Source: Fratercula arctica
Lineage: Eukaryota > Chordata > Aves > Charadriiformes > Alcidae
Direction of reading: 5' to 3'
Length of the DNA: 64,000 nt
NCBI GenBank assembly: GCA_947846985.1
Contig: CANTUZ010000001.1
Span: 149,636,447-149,700,446 of the forward strand
Under the pieces are notes generated by a model, which did no database searches, was not told the origin of the DNA, and saw nothing but the letters and a program-made list of their open reading frames with translations. Shown piece after piece: positions 62,316 through 64,000 of the stretch. The translations under genes and the position numbers were made by a program. Position 1 is the stretch's first letter, and each line of letters opens with the position of its first letter.

Positions 62316-64000
62316 AGTAAAGGAGTTCTTAAAACTGGCTTCAAAACTCCAGGTGTATGTGTGAAATCCATGGAGGATCTTTGCTTCTCCATTTGAATTC
62401 CCTCATCATGTTCATAAAGATGAAACCAAGGAAAGCAAAGCAAGAGATCAGATTTATGGAAGGAACATCTCACCAGGGAAAGCTGCACACTGGATTATCC
62501 CCAGCAGAATTAGCTTTAAAAACCTGTGGAAGTCCTCCTGAACTAGCTGGAACTGGAATGTAGGTGTTAGATAAGCACGTTGCATTCAGTTGTTTTTGCT
62601 TGCATGATTTCGTGGCTAAAGATTTGTTTAACCGTATCTTTGTTGAAGTATGCTGAGCATGTTATTTTTCCTCTTAACTTTATCCAGTAATAAGTGTAAT
62701 CTAAATATGAAAGTTCTGCGTATGCAGGCCTCCGATCCCACAGCAACAGACAACATTAGGAGGGTAGACAGATGCCCGTGGAAGAGCAGGATGCCCACAA
62801 GGTGCGTCCTTTCCGCCCAGCTGTGCAGGGCTGCGCGTGCCACGTCTGTGAACACGGATCTGCTGGGGGGGCTGTGAACCGTGACCCGCCAGGAGCGAAG
62901 GGAGGGAAAACAGAGGATGTTGGTTCTCTTTTCCCTCAAACAAATAAACAGCAACTCCCCTGTCCTCTCTGTCTCTATGGATAGTGAGTTGAGACGGCAT
63001 CTCAAATGAATGTAAAAATCTTGCTGTTTGCAGCAATCGCTGCTATATTTGTGATCACAATAATTTTGGCTGTGGTGTAGAAACTCAACTTGCAGCTGTA
63101 ACTGGCTGAAATGAAACAGTTTCTAAATTAAGCTTAAAACAATTTAAAATAAATCACAGTATTTCCTTTCAATTCCAGTGGAAGCCTTTTTTTATTTCCC
63201 AGGCTGTCTCAATTTTGGCTGCATATCATTCGGAGTAGGCAGGTTTTAACCTTCTTTGTAACAGAGGTACAAAGTAGTTTGAGAAAGCATGGGGGGAAAA
63301 AAAGTTTGCAGTAATTGTTCATTTCAAATTAAAACATGATTTGTATCTGCTGCAACAGATTATTTTTTTTTAGCCATAATCACATAAAATATTTCTAAAA
63401 TATTTCTTCTGTCTGTAAATATTTTTAGTGGCTTGTGAATGAAAGTGATCTGCATTGCAAGATTTTATTTTTCATGACAGTCTTCATAAGATGTGCAGGT
63501 AATCATGCTCTGTAACGTATGCAACAGAGGACTGGAAAGCAGCAGAAAAATAGTTGTAATTTACAGATAGTAAATTGGACTGCCTCTGTCAGCATCAAAA
63601 AACCAGTGTTATTTCGAACCTGCTAAAGTTCTCATCTAAAATAATCTAATCGCTTATTGTAGGCTTTATAATATTGACTTTTTAGTAAGGCATTTCTATG
63701 TCAATATTACATTTCTGCATAGTGCTGTATAGCTGTAGTAATTACCCTGGCTTAACGAAGTCTTGTTCATAATTTATGAATGACACAGACTTTCCCACAA
63801 GTTCTGAACGTTGAAGTCTTTTGTTATAGGTATACACAGACAGTCATGAAGAAGCTCATTTTTAATTCATATGGATCCAGTATTGCATAAAGTGACAGTT
63901 TTTAGTGCCAAACATACAATGAGACGATCTGGGGAATATGCCTACATGTGTACATGGAATCTGGTGGGGGCTGCTGCCGCATTGCTGAATGCCATTCTGG

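Larger units (their letters stand above)
45347..64000 (+). other. BICD1: BICD1 intron 1, continuing past the window
   Basis: The intron starts at the GTGAGC donor and runs off the window. Long first introns are known for BICD1. I searched the visible frames for the expected next exon (the family continues with an AFGQSFS-type segment) and did not find it. Apart from the pieces listed separately there are no recognisable genes. Short frames on either strand look like chance. Confidence 0.85.

Overview
This window reads as vertebrate nuclear DNA, almost certainly from a bird. The evidence is intron-containing genes with consensus GT/AG splice sites, several truncated CR1 LINEs ending in the typical avian CR1 3' tail, and solitary endogenous-retrovirus LTRs of types common in bird genomes. 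There is no bacterial, phage, plasmid or CRISPR content. The two genes lie in the same order and orientation as RESF1 (KIAA1551/C12orf35) and BICD1 in other amniotes.

Layout. Positions 1-7855 hold the 3' part of RESF1 on the + strand: a very large coding exon already open at base 1, two short coding exons and a roughly 1 kb 3' UTR ending at an AATAAA signal. About 36 kb of intergenic DNA follows (7856-44390). It carries two solo LTRs with recognisable ends, two further LTR-like blocks, a decayed retroviral integrase fragment, and five CR1 fragments. At 44390-45720 there is a strong CpG island containing the first coding exon of BICD1 (45134-45346, + strand, 71 codons, phase 0). The remaining 18.6 kb is BICD1 intron 1, with a few CR1 pieces, two possible tRNA-derived SINE pieces and two long G runs. 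I did not find BICD1 exon 2 before the window ends.

Function. RESF1 is known in mammals as a partner of the H3K9 methyltransferase SETDB1 in silencing endogenous retroviruses. BICD1 is a coiled-coil adaptor joining cargo to dynein-dynactin. The two are neighbours, but nothing here suggests they act together. Most other open frames are chance frames in low-complexity, GC-rich or transposon DNA.

I see no new multi-gene system. The points most worth checking are the LTR/integrase cluster at 11.6-18.7 kb, the solo LTR with a perfect 5-bp target duplication at 42.46 kb, an unassigned minus-strand frame with a strong hydrophobic segment near 20.7-20.9 kb, and a long AUG-less frame continuous with the BICD1 start.
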